NCBI RefSeq assembly: GCF_907164555.1
Contig: NZ_CAJQZC010000004.1
Coordinates: forward strand, 372,001 to 436,000
Direction of reading: 5' to 3'
Length of the DNA stretch: 64,000 nucleotides
Source: Paraburkholderia saeva
Lineage (GTDB): Bacteria > Pseudomonadota > Gammaproteobacteria > Burkholderiales > Burkholderiaceae
The position numbers and the translations under genes are program-made. The notes beneath the pieces were generated by a model. It worked only from the letters and a program-made list of their open reading frames with translations, searched no databases and was not told the origin of the DNA. Below are positions 7,978 to 17,158 of the stretch, one piece after another (position 1 is the stretch's first letter; each line of letters starts with the position of its first letter).

Positions 7978-9903
7978 TTACCAGTGCATGCCCGCTCCAA
8001 CCGATGCGCCGAATTCGCCGCGTGAATTCGCGGCGCCCTGAACCTTGTAGGCCCACTTTCCCGTCTCCGAAAGTTGCGATACGCCAAGCGCGACAGCGGA
8101 CTGACCGCCGTAGGTGCCCGCTGCCGCCGCCACCATGCCGTGACCGGGCAACACCGCTTGCGGCAACCCTGCAACCGCCAGCGCGGAGGCGGTGCCGCCG
8201 TAAGCGTCGCGACGGGCGGAGCGCACCTGGTCGTCGGTGTAGCTGTTCGCCTGGCCAAGCGCGCCGCTCATGCTCTGGTTCAGCTGGTTCACATTGACTG
8301 CATCGGTGCCCTGCACACCCGCGGCGACGTTCCCAATCTGTCGCTCCGCCCCCGCCGCGCCGACTGAAACCGTATTCGCACGATCTGCGATGGACCCCGC
8401 GCCGAGCGCGACCGCGTTGTCGGCGCTTGCACTGGCTCCTGCGCCAAGTGCGGTTGCGTTCGTGGCGCTCGCGACCGCATTTGCACCCACTGCGGCGGCG
8501 TTGTTTCCGCTTGCCCGGGCGTTCGCACCGGCTGCGACGGAGCGCGTGCCGACCGACTGGGCGGCCTCGCCATCGCGATCGCCATCGGCGCTAAAGAGTG
8601 GATTGGCGGTATTGACCGCGATGTGGCTGATGGCGTCGCCGACGGCGGCGTTCAACTGGCCGACGTTGACTGCGTCGAGTGCGTCGATGCCGTTTGCGAC
8701 GTTGTGGATGATCGTGCCGCCGTCAGTCGCGCTGCCGGCCAGCGTGATGCTGTTGTGATTGACCGTTGCGTCGGGGTTGGTATCGTAGGTGATGGCGTTT
8801 TCGACCCTCGTTGCCGCCTGATCTGCTTTTGCGCTCACGGCATTCAGTTGCGCGACATTGACCGCGTCGTGCGCGTCGATGCCATCCGCCACGTTGTGAA
8901 TCACGGTTCCGCCGCTGGCCGGATCCCCGCCGAGCGTGAAGCTGTTGCGGTTGAAGGAGCCGTCAGCATAACGGTCATAGAACGCGGCGCCGTCGACCTT
9001 GCTGTCGAGCGCTTTCAGCTGGCTCAGATTGACCGCGTCGGTATCGGCCGCGCCTGCGGCGACGTTCGTGATGCGTCGTTCAGCATTGACGGCGCCCATG
9101 GAAACCTCGCCCGAGGCCGTGGCACCCGTAATCATGAGTGTCGCGCCGACGGGCGTGAACGCGAGCGCGGCGAGATTCGCATACGTCGTGGAGTCGGCCC
9201 CCAGCGCGACGCTGTTCGCGCGCGTGGCCTGGGCGCCGTTGCCGATCGCGACGGACGACAGGCCGCTGGCATTTGCCGCCGCGCCGATCGCCGTGCTGCG
9301 CGAGCCGGTTGCCGTGGCAAAGATGCCGGTGGCGGTGGCGAGATCGACGGCTTTCGACTGATATCCGGCCGCAAATGCGCCATTGCCGGCGGCGCTCGCG
9401 TCCTTGCCGGTCGCCATCGCGCCGAGCCCATTGGCGCGCGCGTTGCCGCCGATCGCAATTGTGCCGGTGCTGGTCGCTGCCGCGCCATCGCCGACGGCAA
9501 CTGCATCTGCACTCGTCGCGCTCGCCCCGTTGCCCGCCGCGACGGCGGCCGTGCCGGTAGCGCGGGCGTTGGCGCCCACCGACACGCTGCGCAAACCCGA
9601 GGCGGCGACGGCGTCATCAGAGCCGTCGTTGGCGCCATCTGCCCTGAAATAGGGGTCGCTACCATTGACGGACGAAACAGTGGGGGCCGTGCCTGTCTGC
9701 TGTACCTGTTGCTCCGTTTGCTGATCCGCGGTGACAGGGACGGATGCGCCGGCCTCCGTCGATGCGATTCCGGTCATCGCGAGCAGCGTGGTCGTTACGA
9801 ACCGGGTTAAAAAGCGCCTGCGCGTCGAATGCAGGAGCGATGCCAGACTCGCGTCGCGGGAGTCGGGTTTAACGGTAATGGGTAGGTCGTAATATCGATG
9901 CAT
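7978..9903 (-). CDS. YadA-type trimeric autotransporter adhesin
   Basis: A 641-residue predicted surface adhesin of the type Vc secretion family. An N-terminal signal region ends near LLAMTGIASTEAGA after an Arg-rich stretch (RRRFLTR). A first head of about a dozen 14-residue YadA-like repeats (patterns such as SVAIGNGAQATRANSVALGA) is followed by neck motifs (ERRITNVAAGAADTDAVNLSQ) and two copies of a roughly 65-residue unit with NSxTLxG...IHNVAxGID. A second head (residues about 490-560) and second neck come next, then a membrane anchor of about 70 residues ending in aromatic W (GASVGAGMHW). Trimers would insert a beta-barrel in the outer membrane and display the stalk and heads. The start is uncertain: the frame is open to a GTG at 10017, but ATG 9903 gives a plausible signal peptide. 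It is a single gene, convergent with hrpA. Confidence 0.88.
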   Translation of the reverse strand: MHRYYDLPITVKPDSRDASLASLLHSTRRRFLTRFVTTTLLAMTGIASTEAGASVPVTADQQTEQQVQQTGTAPTVSSVNGSDPYFRADGANDGSDDAVAASGLRSVSVGANARATGTAAVAAGNGASATSADAVAVGDGAAATSTGTIAIGGNARANGLGAMATGKDASAAGNGAFAAGYQSKAVDLATATGIFATATGSRSTAIGAAANASGLSSVAIGNGAQATRANSVALGADSTTYANLAALAFTPVGATLMITGATASGEVSMGAVNAERRITNVAAGAADTDAVNLSQLKALDSKVDGAAFYDRYADGSFNRNSFTLGGDPASGGTVIHNVADGIDAHDAVNVAQLNAVSAKADQAATRVENAITYDTNPDATVNHNSITLAGSATDGGTIIHNVANGIDALDAVNVGQLNAAVGDAISHIAVNTANPLFSADGDRDGEAAQSVGTRSVAAGANARASGNNAAAVGANAVASATNATALGAGASASADNAVALGAGSIADRANTVSVGAAGAERQIGNVAAGVQGTDAVNVNQLNQSMSGALGQANSYTDDQVRSARRDAYGGTASALAVAGLPQAVLPGHGMVAAAAGTYGGQSAVALGVSQLSETGKWAYKVQGAANSRGEFGASVGAGMHW

Positions 9904-10440
9904 TCCTAAAGTACTCTGCCATATTAAGACCGCGATCTGATTCAGTGGGCCAGTCTTCGAATCGATCAGCCCGCTCAGGCTTCCATCGAGTGGTAAGAAC
10001 TCAGCCCTGACCGCCACAAACTATTTCAGTACGCGTGAGATAGATGTGAAAAGCCCTGTGCGAAGCCGGCTGCACAGTGCCTTCTTGCTGAAACGATCGC
10101 GGATTTGTTGCGGGGAAAATGATTCGATCTGATTTTCCCTGCTGGCAGATCTGGTAAGTATGAGTTAACTCTTAAATTATCAATGGCTATTCGGTCTAAG
10201 AAAAAATTCAGAGTGATTAAGGGAGCTTAAATTGAATCTGATATTTTCTTAGTTAAGAAAAGGCTGGCGTTATTTAATTAATCGACCTCCTGTTCGTATC
10301 CAGCGAAAAACGGGGAACAGGACATCAGGCCGCCATCATCAGCAGCGGCGCAGGCTTTTTCCTGCGGGATGCCGACTTGCGTCAACCGCGCGCCGGAGCA
10401 AACGTTCTACAATGATGGTTGTCCTCCGACGTGAGTTTTC
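9904..10440. other. AT-rich intergenic region upstream of the adhesin and YVTN genes
   Basis: About 540 bases with no supported gene (the adhesin frame could extend to 10017). The stretch about 10150-10290 is markedly AT-rich compared with the rest of the window, with runs such as TTATTTAATTAATCG. On the plus strand a TACAAT hexamer (10408-10413) lies about 28 bases before the next gene and is a candidate -10 box; no clear -35 is seen. Confidence 0.5.
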
Positions 10441-11454
10441 ATGCGCAATTTTTTTCTCTCCCGGCAGACCGGTACACTGGCAGCGGGTGCGGCTCTGGTC
10501 GCCGCAGCAGGCTTTTTTTCTCCGGCGGCACACGCGAACAACGTGATCGTGCTCAATTCCGGCGAGGCGACGCTTAGCCTGATCGATGAAACGACCCGTC
10601 AGGTCGTCGGCACCGTTCCTACGGGTAAGGAGCCGCACCATCTGATGGCGACGCCGGACAATTCGTCGCTGATCGTCGCCAATTCGGTCTCGAACAACCT
10701 GATGTTCGTCGATCCGAAAACGGGCCAGGTGCAGCGCTGGGTTGAAGGCATCGAAGATCCGTATCAGATTGGCTTTTCGCCGGATCACAAGTGGATGGTT
10801 ACCACGGGGTTGCGCCTCGATCGCCTCGATATCTATCACTACGACGGTCACAACATGGCGCTCGCAAACCGTTTGCCGCTCGCCGTGATGCCGAGTCACA
10901 TGGCGTTCACGAACGACAGCAAAACGGTGTTCGTCACGTTGCAGGTGTCGGGTGAACTCGCCGCGGTCGATCTTGCCACCCAGCAGGTCAAGTGGAAGAT
11001 GAAAGTCGGCAAGGTGCCGGCTGGCCTCTGGATGACGCCGGGCGAGAAATATCTGCTCGTCGGCATGACGGGGGCGGACTATGTCGCGGTGGTCGACTGG
11101 AAGAACCAGAAGATCGTGAAGACGATTCCGACGGGCAAGGGCGCACATAACTTCCGCTCGCTGGCCGATGGCAAGCACGTTGCGGTGTCGAACCGCGTGG
11201 CGAGCACCATCAGCATCATCGACGAAGACACGCTCACGAACACGGGTGACATCACGGGCCTGATGCCAGGTCCGGACGATATGGAACTTTCTGCCGACAA
11301 GCGCTATCTGTGGGTGACGTTCCGGTTCGCAAAGCACGTCGGTATCATTGATCTGTCAACGCGCAAGCTGATCCAGACAATCGCGGTGGGCCGGTCGCCG
11401 CATGGCATCTATTTCTTCAATCGCGCGCCGGTGACGGCGCCGAACGGTGCGTAG
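10441..11454 (+). CDS. Exported YVTN beta-propeller protein (YncE-like)
   Basis: A 337-residue protein with a signal peptide (positive N-terminus, hydrophobic run AAGAALVAAAGFFSP, cleavage after AAHA near residue 32), so it is predicted to be periplasmic. The mature part consists of repeating blades of about 40 residues with patterns such as VIVLNSGEATLSLIDETT, GTVPTGKEPHHLMATPD and TIAVGRSPHGIYFF, typical of a seven-bladed YVTN/Lactonase-like propeller. In E. coli the related YncE binds DNA in vitro and is of unclear function; a substrate cannot be assigned here. The next gene on the same strand (hydroxylase/desaturase) starts 74 bases downstream and may be in the same transcript. Confidence 0.85.
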   Translation: MRNFFLSRQTGTLAAGAALVAAAGFFSPAAHANNVIVLNSGEATLSLIDETTRQVVGTVPTGKEPHHLMATPDNSSLIVANSVSNNLMFVDPKTGQVQRWVEGIEDPYQIGFSPDHKWMVTTGLRLDRLDIYHYDGHNMALANRLPLAVMPSHMAFTNDSKTVFVTLQVSGELAAVDLATQQVKWKMKVGKVPAGLWMTPGEKYLLVGMTGADYVAVVDWKNQKIVKTIPTGKGAHNFRSLADGKHVAVSNRVASTISIIDEDTLTNTGDITGLMPGPDDMELSADKRYLWVTFRFAKHVGIIDLSTRKLIQTIAVGRSPHGIYFFNRAPVTAPNGA

Positions 11455-11528
11455 GTCGCAACCCGCGCGGCCGATGCACGATGTAGAAGCACCGGGTTGA
11501 ACTACCGTATCGACGTACAGCAGGCACC

Positions 11529-12527
11529 ATGTTCCACATGATTTTTTCGACTCTCGATAGTTTCGTCTCCGCAGTGCAGACGCTGCTGTATGTCGACATC
11601 GTGCAGCCGCTGCTGTTTCGTCTCGACCTGATGGACTACGACGAGGACACGTACGACAGCCTCTACTGGGTCATCGTCGGTGTGATCGAAGTGCTGGCCA
11701 TGTATGCCGTGCTGCGGCCGCTGGAGGCGTTGCGGCCCGTCGAGCGGTGGGAAAACCGCAAGGCGGTGCGTGTCGATGTGCTCTACACGTGGATCGCGAA
11801 GCTCGGCATCCTGAACCTGTTTTTCTTCTTCGCGCTGCAACCGTTCTTCGATGGCGTGCAGGGCTGGCTGCGGCTGCACAATATCTCGAACATCGAGTTC
11901 GACAACCTGTGGCCCGGCGTCACCACGCAACCGGTCGTCACGTTCCTGATGTACCTGGTCGTGCTGGATTTCGCGGGGTACTGGTATCACCGTGGAGAGC
12001 ATCGTTTCGGGCTCTGGTGGGAACTGCACGCGGTGCATCACAGCCAGCGCCAGATGTCGCTCTGGTCCGACGACCGCAACCATCTGCTCGACGACGTGCT
12101 GCAGGCGTGCTTTTTCGCCGTGATCGCGTTGGTGATCGGCGTGCCGCCGTCGCAGTTCGTCGTGCTGACAGCCATCACGAATCTCGCTCAGAGCGTTCAG
12201 CACGCCAACATCCGGATGTACTTCGGCTGGCTGGGCGAGCGCCTGCTCGTCAGTCCGACGTTCCATCGCCGGCATCACGCCATGCGCTACGGTCATGAGG
12301 GCTCGAACTACGGATGCAATTTCGGCGTGCTGTTTCCGTGGTGGGATCAGCTGTTCCGTACCGCTTCGTGGGTTCGCGACATGGAGCCCACCGGCATCCA
12401 GGATCAGCTGGAAGGCCGCCAGTACGGCGATGGCTTCTGGGCGCAGCATTGGCTTGCGCTCGTGCGTATTGCCCGGCGGCTCGCACCCGGGCGCCGGGGT
12501 CAGGGCAACGATGCCGCGCCCGTCTGA
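11529..12527 (+). CDS. Fatty acid hydroxylase / sterol desaturase family membrane protein
   Basis: A 332-residue integral membrane di-iron oxygenase. Hydrophobic segments occur near residues 45-65, 90-115, 140-160 and 190-215. The histidine clusters of the family are present: HRGEH (about 157), HAVHHS (about 170) and HRRHH (about 245), which would hold the two irons. Members hydroxylate or desaturate lipids at the membrane; the substrate here is unknown. It follows the YVTN gene on the same strand. The start at the ATG after GCAGGCACC is the first in frame; its ribosome-binding site is weak. Confidence 0.85.
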   Translation: MFHMIFSTLDSFVSAVQTLLYVDIVQPLLFRLDLMDYDEDTYDSLYWVIVGVIEVLAMYAVLRPLEALRPVERWENRKAVRVDVLYTWIAKLGILNLFFFFALQPFFDGVQGWLRLHNISNIEFDNLWPGVTTQPVVTFLMYLVVLDFAGYWYHRGEHRFGLWWELHAVHHSQRQMSLWSDDRNHLLDDVLQACFFAVIALVIGVPPSQFVVLTAITNLAQSVQHANIRMYFGWLGERLLVSPTFHRRHHAMRYGHEGSNYGCNFGVLFPWWDQLFRTASWVRDMEPTGIQDQLEGRQYGDGFWAQHWLALVRIARRLAPGRRGQGNDAAPV

Positions 12528-12789
12528 GCGACCTGCTCCTCTTTCATTCTCCTTGTCGGATTTCACCTGGGATCGGCGAGCGCAGCGTCGCTAACGCGTC
12601 TGTTGATACGCGGCGCATCCGCGGGTTTTCCTGGCGACGCGGTCCCTGGTTTATCCTGTCCACAGTTCGACCGGCGACAATTGCGATCGAAGGCGTGTGT
12701 ATGACCGAGGCCGCCCGCGCAGTCGTCCCGCTGGTTCGCAGCGATGTTCGTTGCCCATTCACCGCTTCATCCACCGGTATCTGGCTCGC

Positions 12790-13620
12790 ATGAATGATCT
12801 GTTGCGCTCGTTTGGGCGCGCACTCTCCAGCGCGCTCCATCCGCGCATGCTCTGGCTGACCTTCATGCCGTTCGCGGCGGCGGCAATCGTCTGGGGCGTC
12901 ATCCTCTGGTTTTCCTGGCAGGCCTGGACCGATGCCACGCGCGCGTGGCTCGAAAGCTGGGCGTTCACCGCGTCCCTTTATGGCATGTTCGACTGGCTCG
13001 GGTTTTCGTCGCTGCATGCGGTGATCGCGCCGTTCATCGTGATCGCGCTCGCGATCCCGTTGATCGTGGTGACCGTGCTGCTGCTGATCGCGACGCTCTC
13101 GATGCCGGCGGTCATCCGGCACCTGTCCGTCAGGCAGTTTGCCAGCCTGGAGATGCGCCGCGGCGGAACGTGGTACGGTAGTCTGATTCACGCGCTGTGG
13201 ACGACGCTCGTCTGTCTTGTGCTACTCGTGGTGACGTTGCCGCTGTGGCTCGTGCCGCCGTTCTTCGCGCTGATTCCGCCGCTCTTGTGGGGCTGGCTCA
13301 CGTATCGCGTGATGACGTACGACGCGCTCGCGTTGCATGCCACCAGCGAGGAGCGCCGCGCGCTGGTGCGCAGGCACCGGTTGCCGTTGTTGCTGATTGG
13401 CGTCGCAAGCGGCCTGCTGGGTTCGCTGCCGACGCTGCTCTGGGCTTCGTCGGTCTGGCTGATCGTCCTGTTTCCGGTGGTGACGGCGGCGACCATCTGG
13501 ATTTATGCGTTTATCCTGGTCTTTTCGGCGCTGTGGTTTGGCTACTACTGCCTGCGCGCGCTGCAGCGCATGCGTGCGGAAGAGCACGGGGCGCGAACGG
13601 TAGCAACGGTTCCATACTGA
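12790..13620 (+). CDS. EI24 domain-containing inner membrane protein
   Basis: A 276-residue protein with about six hydrophobic segments (LWLTFMPFAAAAIVWGVIL, VIAPFIVIALAIPLIVVTVL, TTLVCLVLLVVTLPLWLVPP, LPLLLIGVASGLLGSLPTL and the C-terminal IVLFPVVTAATIWIYAFIL), matching the EI24/CysZ-like membrane family (formerly DUF540). Some members carry sulfate, but there is no sulfur gene context here, so no substrate is given. I chose the ATG at 12790 rather than the GTG 93 bases upstream, because the extra residues are basic and unlike the family. The next gene begins 25 bases downstream and is probably co-transcribed. Confidence 0.8.
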   Translation: MNDLLRSFGRALSSALHPRMLWLTFMPFAAAAIVWGVILWFSWQAWTDATRAWLESWAFTASLYGMFDWLGFSSLHAVIAPFIVIALAIPLIVVTVLLLIATLSMPAVIRHLSVRQFASLEMRRGGTWYGSLIHALWTTLVCLVLLVVTLPLWLVPPFFALIPPLLWGWLTYRVMTYDALALHATSEERRALVRRHRLPLLLIGVASGLLGSLPTLLWASSVWLIVLFPVVTAATIWIYAFILVFSALWFGYYCLRALQRMRAEEHGARTVATVPY

Positions 13621-13645
13621 AACCATTTTTCAGGACGAGGCGGCA

Positions 13646-14476
13646 ATGGCATTTGGCGTCATCATCATCGGCGACGAAATCCTCTCGGGCAGGCGAACAG
13701 ACAAACATCTGCCGAAAGTCATCCAGCTATTGACAGAGCGCGGGCTCGCGCTGGGCTGGGCGGAATACATCGGCGACGACCCGGAGCGCATCACGACGAC
13801 GTTGCGCCGTTCGTTTGCAACAGGCGACATCGTGTTTTCGACAGGTGGCATAGGCGCGACGCCGGATGACCACACGCGTCAATGTGCGGCGGCCGCGCTG
13901 GGCGTGCCGCTCGAACTGCATACCGAAGCCGCACGGCTTATCCAGGAGCGGATTCGCGACATGCATGTCGACGCTTCCGGTGCGCCGCCCGATCTCGAGT
14001 CTCCGGAGAATCGCCATCGTCTGAACATGGGCACATTCCCGCGCGGCGCGTCGATCATTCCGAACGGCTACAACAAGATTCCCGGCTTCTCGATGGGTGA
14101 CCATCACTTTGTCCCCGGTTTTCCCGTGATGGCCTGGCCGATGATCGAGTGGGTGCTGGATACGAAGTACGCGCATCTTCACCACGCGATGCCCCACGCG
14201 GAAAAATCACTACTCGTATTCGAGTTGCCCGAATCGACGCTCACGCCGCTCATGGAAAAGATCGAACACGACTTTCCGGGTGTGCGCGTGTTCAGCCTGC
14301 CGAGCGTCGGTGACGCGGAGCGGGGCGGCATCTACGCCCGTCGCCACATCGACCTCGGCGTGAAGGGTGAGCCAGAAGCGGTCGCCGCCGCGTTTGTGAA
14401 GCTACGCGAGGGCGTGCATCTGCTTGGTGGCGATATCATCGAACCCGACGTGGCGCCAGCGAAACCCCGGGGGTGA
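13646..14476 (+). CDS. CinA-like molybdopterin-binding domain protein
   Basis: A 276-residue soluble protein whose first 170 residues form a MoaB/MogA-like (MoCF_biosynth) domain: the opening FGVIIIGDEILSGRRTDKH, STGGIGATPDDHT and NGYNKIPGF match the N-terminal domain of CinA, the competence/damage-inducible family. It lacks the C-terminal nicotinamide-nucleotide amidase domain (PncC) of full CinA, so it is not expected to deamidate NMN. The family's biochemical role as a stand-alone protein is unclear. It follows the EI24 gene after 25 bases. Confidence 0.82.
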   Translation: MAFGVIIIGDEILSGRRTDKHLPKVIQLLTERGLALGWAEYIGDDPERITTTLRRSFATGDIVFSTGGIGATPDDHTRQCAAAALGVPLELHTEAARLIQERIRDMHVDASGAPPDLESPENRHRLNMGTFPRGASIIPNGYNKIPGFSMGDHHFVPGFPVMAWPMIEWVLDTKYAHLHHAMPHAEKSLLVFELPESTLTPLMEKIEHDFPGVRVFSLPSVGDAERGGIYARRHIDLGVKGEPEAVAAAFVKLREGVHLLGGDIIEPDVAPAKPRG

Positions 14477-14633
14477 CAGGCTCGGCCGTTTTTACGCAGG
14501 CGGCCAGACAGACAGGCCGCTACCAGGGCCGCCGGCGACGCAAGATCATCGCTGTGTCACATCCACCGCTCAGGATCGGTGCGAACCCATCCTGAAACGG
14601 CCAGTCAATCCAGCCGCGAAACGTGAACACCCG

Positions 14634-15098
14634 TTACGCGCCGATCCACGGCAGACCGCGGAAGCACCAGCCTGAGACCGTTTTCCGATGACCTTGGCCG
14701 TCCTTGTCGCCTTCGAAGCCTTCCAGCAGGTCAAACGCCTGCGTAAAGCCCGCCTGGGTCGCGGCAATAGCGGCAAGCTTGGAACGGGCTGCACTGCGGC
14801 ACAGGAACAGTACAGGCGTGTCTGGCGTAGCAACCTTGCCCAGCTGGTCGAGAAACTCCGGATTCGGGACGCCGCCCGGATAGCGCGTCCACTCGATGTG
14901 GGCGTACTGGCCGTCACCGATGACCGGCCTGCCTACCCAGTCGAGTTCGGCGCGGGTGCGAACGTCGACGAGGCGTGTTCGCGGATCAAGTTGAAGAAGC
15001 TCGAATGCCTCGGCAGGCGAAATCGCGCCTGCATACGGCAACTGGTTCTCGACACGCCGTTTTCCGGCCTGCGCGTACAACTGTTCGAGCGTACTCAT
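14634..15098 (-). CDS. Single-domain rhodanese-like protein
   Basis: A 154-residue rhodanese fold protein: SPAEAFELLQLDPRTRLVDV opens the domain, RTRAELDWVGRP follows, and the active-site loop is LCRSAARSKLAA with the catalytic cysteine in CRSAARS. Such proteins carry sulfane sulfur as a persulfide; donor and acceptor cannot be told. The ATG at 15098 has AAGGAG 10 bases upstream; an earlier ATG at 15137 has none. It diverges from glnA and shares the 440-base control region, so nitrogen control is possible but unproven. Confidence 0.88.
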   Translation of the reverse strand: MSTLEQLYAQAGKRRVENQLPYAGAISPAEAFELLQLDPRTRLVDVRTRAELDWVGRPVIGDGQYAHIEWTRYPGGVPNPEFLDQLGKVATPDTPVLFLCRSAARSKLAAIAATQAGFTQAFDLLEGFEGDKDGQGHRKTVSGWCFRGLPWIGA

Positions 15099-15276
15099 GA
15101 CGGCAAATCTCCTTCGTGCTGGAAACCAAAAGGTCATTCTAGCGCGCTCGCCATGGCACGCGTACCTGGCCGGCCGGTCGATGCACAGTTCCTTCTCCGG
15201 CTGTTATGCTCCATAAAGGTGCAAATTTTGTATAACGCACCGAAATGGATCAGTCATATTCATTCGCCTGTGTACC

Positions 15277-15293
15277 GGCACAATTATGGTGCA
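15277..15293 (+). promoter_or_regulatory. Putative NtrC (GlnG) binding site for glnA
   Basis: GGCACAA-TTA-TGGTGCA fits the NtrC pattern TGCACCA-N3-TGGTGCA with a perfect right half and two changes in the left half. Its centre is about 134 bases before the predicted glnA start point, the position NtrC enhancers occupy in enteric glnA. A weaker match lies at 15236-15252. Confidence 0.65.
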
Positions 15294-15372
15294 TTTTCGG
15301 GCGGTGTCTCGTGCTGGACACGCGGGATTGCAGGGCGAGATTCCCCGTAAGTGCACGTGGCGGAAGGATTTT

Positions 15373-15389
15373 TGCGCCAGGCTGGCGCA
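15373..15389 (+). promoter_or_regulatory. Perfect inverted repeat next to the glnA promoter
   Basis: TGCGCCA-GGC-TGGCGCA is a perfect 7+3+7 inverted repeat with the spacing of an NtrC site and only the fourth base differing from consensus in each arm. It abuts the -24 element, so if bound it would more likely hinder than activate, like the promoter-proximal 'governor' sites of enteric glnA. Confidence 0.45.
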
Positions 15390-15391
15390 TG

Positions 15392-15409
15392 TTGGCACAG
15401 AAGCTGCTT
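15392..15409 (+). promoter_or_regulatory. Sigma-54 promoter of glnA
   Basis: TTGGCAC (-24) and CTGCTT (-12), with the invariant GG (15394-15395) and GC (15406-15407) exactly 10 bases apart, one base off the consensus TGGCAC-N5-TTGCW. The predicted start is near 15419. Confidence 0.8.
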
Positions 15410-15540
15410 TATACGGCCCGATCGATTCAACCACCGTTTTTTTCGCCCGATCTGCCAGATCGGATAGACGTACGGTGGCGGGTCAGCTAGATTTGGGCGG
15501 CGGCAGAATCCGCCGAATTCGTTAATCAGGAGAATAGGTT

Positions 15541-16956
15541 ATGAGTAAATCCGTGGCCGACGTCATGCAACTCGTCAAGGACGAGGACGTCAAGTTTGTC
15601 GACTTCCGTTTCACCGACACGCGTGGCAAGGAGCAACACGTTTCGGTGCCGGTGTCGGCATTCGACGAAGACAAATTCGAAAGCGGCCATGCGTTCGACG
15701 GTTCTTCGATCGCCGGCTGGAAGGGCATCGAAGCTTCGGACATGCTGCTCGTTCCGGACGCTGACACGGCATTCATCGACCCGTTCTACGAAGAGTCGAC
15801 CCTCGTCATGACCTGCGACGTTGTCGAACCGGCGGACGGCAAGGGCTACGAACGCGACCCGCGTTCGCTGGCAAAGCGCGCTGAAGCGTACCTGAAGAGC
15901 ACGGGCCTTGGCGACACGGCTTTCTTCGGTCCGGAACCCGAATTCTTCATTTTCGACTCGGTCCGGTGGAACACGGACCAGTCGGGTTGCTTCGTGAAGA
16001 TCGGCTCGGAAGAAGCACCGTGGTCGTCGGGTATGGAATTCGAAGGCGGCAACACGGGTCACCGTCCGGGCACGAAGGGCGGCTATTTCCCGGTCGCACC
16101 GGTTGATTCGTTCCAGGACATCCGCTCGGAAATGTGTCTGCTGCTCGAGCAGATTGGCATTCCGGTCGAAGTGCACCACCACGAAGTGGCAGGTCAAGGC
16201 CAGAACGAAATCGGCACCAAGTTCTCGACGCTCGTGCAGCGCGCGGACTGGACGCAGCAGCTCAAGTACATCGTCCACAACGTGGCGCACACGTACGGCA
16301 AGACGGCGACGTTCATGCCGAAGCCGATCGTGGGCGACAACGGTTCGGGCATGCACGTTCACCAGTCGATCTGGAAGGATGGCCAGAACCTGTTCGCAGG
16401 CAACGGCTACGCTGGCCTGTCGGAATTCGCGCTGTTCTACATCGGCGGCATCATCAAGCACGCCCGTGCCCTGAACGCGATTACGAACCCGGGTACAAAC
16501 TCGTACAAGCGTCTCGTGCCGCACTTCGAAGCACCGGTGAAACTCGCCTACTCGGCGCGCAACCGCTCGGCATCGATCCGTATTCCGCACGTTTCGAATC
16601 CGAAGGGCCGCCGTATCGAAACGCGCTTCCCGGATCCGCTGGCCAACCCGTACCTGTGCTTCTCGGCACTGATGATGGCAGGTCTGGACGGCGTGCAGAA
16701 CAAGATCCATCCGGGCGAAGCAGCAGACAAGAACCTGTACGACCTGCCGCCGGAAGAAGATGCAAAGATCCCGACCGTGTGTGCCGGCCTCGACCAGGCA
16801 CTGGACGCGCTGAACAACGACCGCGAGTTCCTGACGCGCGGTGGCGTGTTCACGGATTCGATGATCGACGCTTACCTGGAACTGAAGGAAGGCGAACTTC
16901 AACGTGTGCGTATGACCACGCACCCGGTCGAATTCGAACTGTACTACTCGCTGTAA
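15541..16956 (+). CDS. glnA: Glutamine synthetase type I
   Basis: A 471-residue GSI-beta enzyme that makes glutamine from glutamate, ammonia and ATP. It has the N-terminal beta-grasp domain ([16 protein letters not shown], then FDGSSIAGW), the ATP/metal loops ([24 protein letters not shown]), the [12 protein letters not shown] signature and [12 protein letters not shown] glutamate flap. Tyr400 in NLYDLPPEE is the adenylylation site of the regulated type. Codon use is strongly biased, as in highly expressed genes. A strong ribosome-binding site precedes the ATG and a terminator follows, before glnL. Expression is probably under NtrC and sigma-54. Confidence 0.98.
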   Translation: MSKSVADVMQLVKDEDVKFVDFRFTDTRGKEQHVSVPVSAFDEDKFESGHAFDGSSIAGWKGIEASDMLLVPDADTAFIDPFYEESTLVMTCDVVEPADGKGYERDPRSLAKRAEAYLKSTGLGDTAFFGPEPEFFIFDSVRWNTDQSGCFVKIGSEEAPWSSGMEFEGGNTGHRPGTKGGYFPVAPVDSFQDIRSEMCLLLEQIGIPVEVHHHEVAGQGQNEIGTKFSTLVQRADWTQQLKYIVHNVAHTYGKTATFMPKPIVGDNGSGMHVHQSIWKDGQNLFAGNGYAGLSEFALFYIGGIIKHARALNAITNPGTNSYKRLVPHFEAPVKLAYSARNRSASIRIPHVSNPKGRRIETRFPDPLANPYLCFSALMMAGLDGVQNKIHPGEAADKNLYDLPPEEDAKIPTVCAGLDQALDALNNDREFLTRGGVFTDSMIDAYLELKEGELQRVRMTTHPVEFELYYSL

Positions 16957-17020
16957 TGGCGATGGCGCTTCGCCGGAGCATGGCGAAGCGCGCGTCCGAA
17001 CGTTCGCGATCGGTCACGGA

Positions 17021-17045
17021 GGGACGGCGGCGCCGTCCCTTTTTT
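17021..17045 (+). terminator. Terminator after glnA
   Basis: Eight-bp stem GGGACGGC/GCCGTCCC with a GGC loop followed by six T. It separates glnA from glnL, so part of the transcripts probably stop here. Confidence 0.9.
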
Positions 17046-17158
17046 GTTGAACGCTCGCGACGTGCCGCTGGACTGTCTTGACTGTTGTCGTAGCTGCTGT
17101 ACCCAGGGTTAGCCGTGTTCGCCTCATCACCGTTTCATACCGACCAGATTGATACAAG

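Larger units (their letters stand above)
15099..15540. other. Rhodanese-glnA intergenic control region
   Basis: Some 440 bases holding the glnA sigma-54 promoter, an NtrC-like site, a second inverted repeat and the roughly 120-base glnA leader. No gene is supported inside it. The glnA ribosome-binding site AGGAGA is at 15528-15533. Confidence 0.7.

Noticed and set aside
15151-15170. TGGCACGCGTACCTGG as a second sigma-54 promoter
   Set aside because: It lacks the GC at the -12 element, so the spacing rule is not met; the site at 15392-15409 fits far better.
15526-16923. 465-codon minus-strand frame opposite glnA
   Set aside because: Shadow of a strongly codon-biased gene; Arg/His/Val-rich with no motif.
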